Source: Verrucomicrobiota bacterium (GTDB lineage Bacteria; Verrucomicrobiota; Verrucomicrobiia; Limisphaerales; JADLHS01). From it: DNA of 14,601 nt. The notes below the pieces were generated by a model that was not told the DNA's origin, ran no database searches, and saw only the letters and a program-made list of their open reading frames with translations. The stretch spans positions 1 to 14,601 of the forward strand of contig JANYBF010000496.1 of NCBI GenBank assembly GCA_025360895.1. Reading direction: 5' to 3'. Positions 13,924 to 14,601 of this stretch are shown piece after piece (positions within the stretch are counted from its first letter, which is position 1; each line of letters starts with the position of its first letter). The translations under genes and the position numbers were made by a program.

Positions 13924-14601
13924 TCAACGTAGAAACAACTCCGCCGCTGCGTCCGCAAAACGGAGTCCGTGGCGCGTGAGCCGAAATGCGTCCGCGGAGA
14001 TTTGCCCCCAACCGCGTTGCACACATACGGTCATGTCCGCCGACCATTGCTCGCGCAAGTCGTGCCCGGTCGTGCGCCGGAATTCCTCGAACGGCCAACC
14101 CGCCGTCGTCCGTAAACCAAAGGCCGCCGTCTCGCCTGCACGTGCGAGCGGCGCCAGTTCTTCGCGCGATTCGATGGCGCGTTTTCCCTTTTCCATTTGC
14201 TCGCAATAAAGCTGCGTGTTGGACCAATTCTTCGTCCGAACGCCGTGCACGTAGCCCGTCGCACTGGGACCAAGGCCGTGGAAATCGGTGCCGCGCCAAT
14301 AGTTCAAGTTGTGCTTACAAGCGCGGGACGGAGGGTGGAAGGTTGAAGACGGACGATTAGCTACCGCGTCCTTCGCAAAATTGGCGATTTCGTATTGATG
14401 AAAGCCGGAGGCCATTGCTCGCTCCACGAGTTCCTCGTACATGGCGCAGGCGAGGTCTTCATCCACGTCGAACTCGCCCGCTTTGAGTTGCGCATAGAGT
14501 GGCGTGTCCTCTTCGTAGATGACTTCGTAACTCGACAGATGTTCACTGCCCATCGCCATGGCTTCCGCAAGCGTAGCCCGCCAGATTTCCATCGTTTGAC
14601 C
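13924..14601 (-). CDS. hemW: HemW-like radical SAM protein, C-terminal part (coproporphyrinogen III oxidase-like family)
   Basis: The gene enters from the right edge; 225 codons and the stop are visible. The residues GQT before the first ATG (14592) continue the HemW pattern GQT-x-x-x-W, so that ATG is internal and not the start. Family features are SEHLSSYEVIYEEDTPLYAQL, YEIANFAK, CKHNLNYWRGTDFHGLGPSATGYV and R-T-K-N-W, and the C-terminal HemW domain ends LTRHGLRFADAAAELF. The radical SAM cysteine motif lies outside the window, so it cannot be confirmed. HemW is now considered a heme chaperone; related proteins oxidise coproporphyrinogen III anaerobically. An extra stretch of about 13 residues sits between NFA and CKHN (around 14323-14370). 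The 3' end converges on the L,D-transpeptidase gene with a 7-bp gap, which leaves no room for a separate terminator. Confidence 0.85.
   Translation of the reverse strand, partial: GQTMEIWRATLAEAMAMGSEHLSSYEVIYEEDTPLYAQLKAGEFDVDEDLACAMYEELVERAMASGFHQYEIANFAKDAVANRPSSTFHPPSRACKHNLNYWRGTDFHGLGPSATGYVHGVRTKNWSNTQLYCEQMEKGKRAIESREELAPLARAGETAAFGLRTTAGWPFEEFRRTTGHDLREQWSADMTVCVQRGWGQISADAFRLTRHGLRFADAAAELFLR

Overview
The window comes from a moderately GC-rich Gram-negative bacterium, most likely a verrucomicrobiote of the Pedosphaerales/Limisphaerales type. This is inferred from the proteins and not from any rRNA marker. The reasons are the BamA/OmpH outer-membrane assembly genes, a large secreted SBBP/Asp-box propeller protein with a C-terminus ending FFRLSSP, a ScsB-like DsbD, a ROK-family kinase start resembling polyphosphate glucokinases, and consistently weak Shine-Dalgarno sequences.

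Layout. Positions 1-737 (minus) carry a histidine phosphatase whose stop overlaps the start of a ROK-family sugar kinase that runs off the left edge. Position 1021-1857 (plus) is a predicted lipoprotein with a CYTH-like triphosphate-tunnel domain. It converges on the minus-strand cluster at 1963-10089, which in transcription order is dnaB (replicative helicase), bamA (outer-membrane beta-barrel insertase), a 1122-residue secreted double beta-propeller protein, and an OmpH/Skp periplasmic chaperone. The dnaB-bamA gap is 6 bp and the bamA-propeller gap is 2 bp, so these three are probably one transcript; ompH follows after about 115 bp. Divergent from dnaB is a DsbD/ScsB-type transmembrane thiol reductase (10247-12370, plus). 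After a 370-bp non-coding stretch comes a membrane-anchored L,D-transpeptidase (12741-13916, plus). It ends 7 bp from the convergent C-terminal part of a HemW-like radical SAM protein that runs off the right edge.

Theme. Apart from the helicase, the kinase/phosphatase pair and HemW, the genes serve the cell envelope: BamA and OmpH build the outer membrane, DsbD supplies reductant to the periplasm, and the L,D-transpeptidase crosslinks peptidoglycan or attaches proteins to it. The propeller protein and the CYTH lipoprotein are exported and of unknown function.

The most unusual points are (i) the propeller protein, which reads as one seven-bladed propeller inserted inside the fifth blade of another, (ii) its position between bamA and its usual partner ompH/skp, (iii) the CYTH domain on an exported lipoprotein, and (iv) a short in-frame insertion in hemW built from a pyrimidine-rich sequence flanked by a short direct repeat. 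I found no tRNA, rRNA, CRISPR array, transposase, phage gene or defence system.
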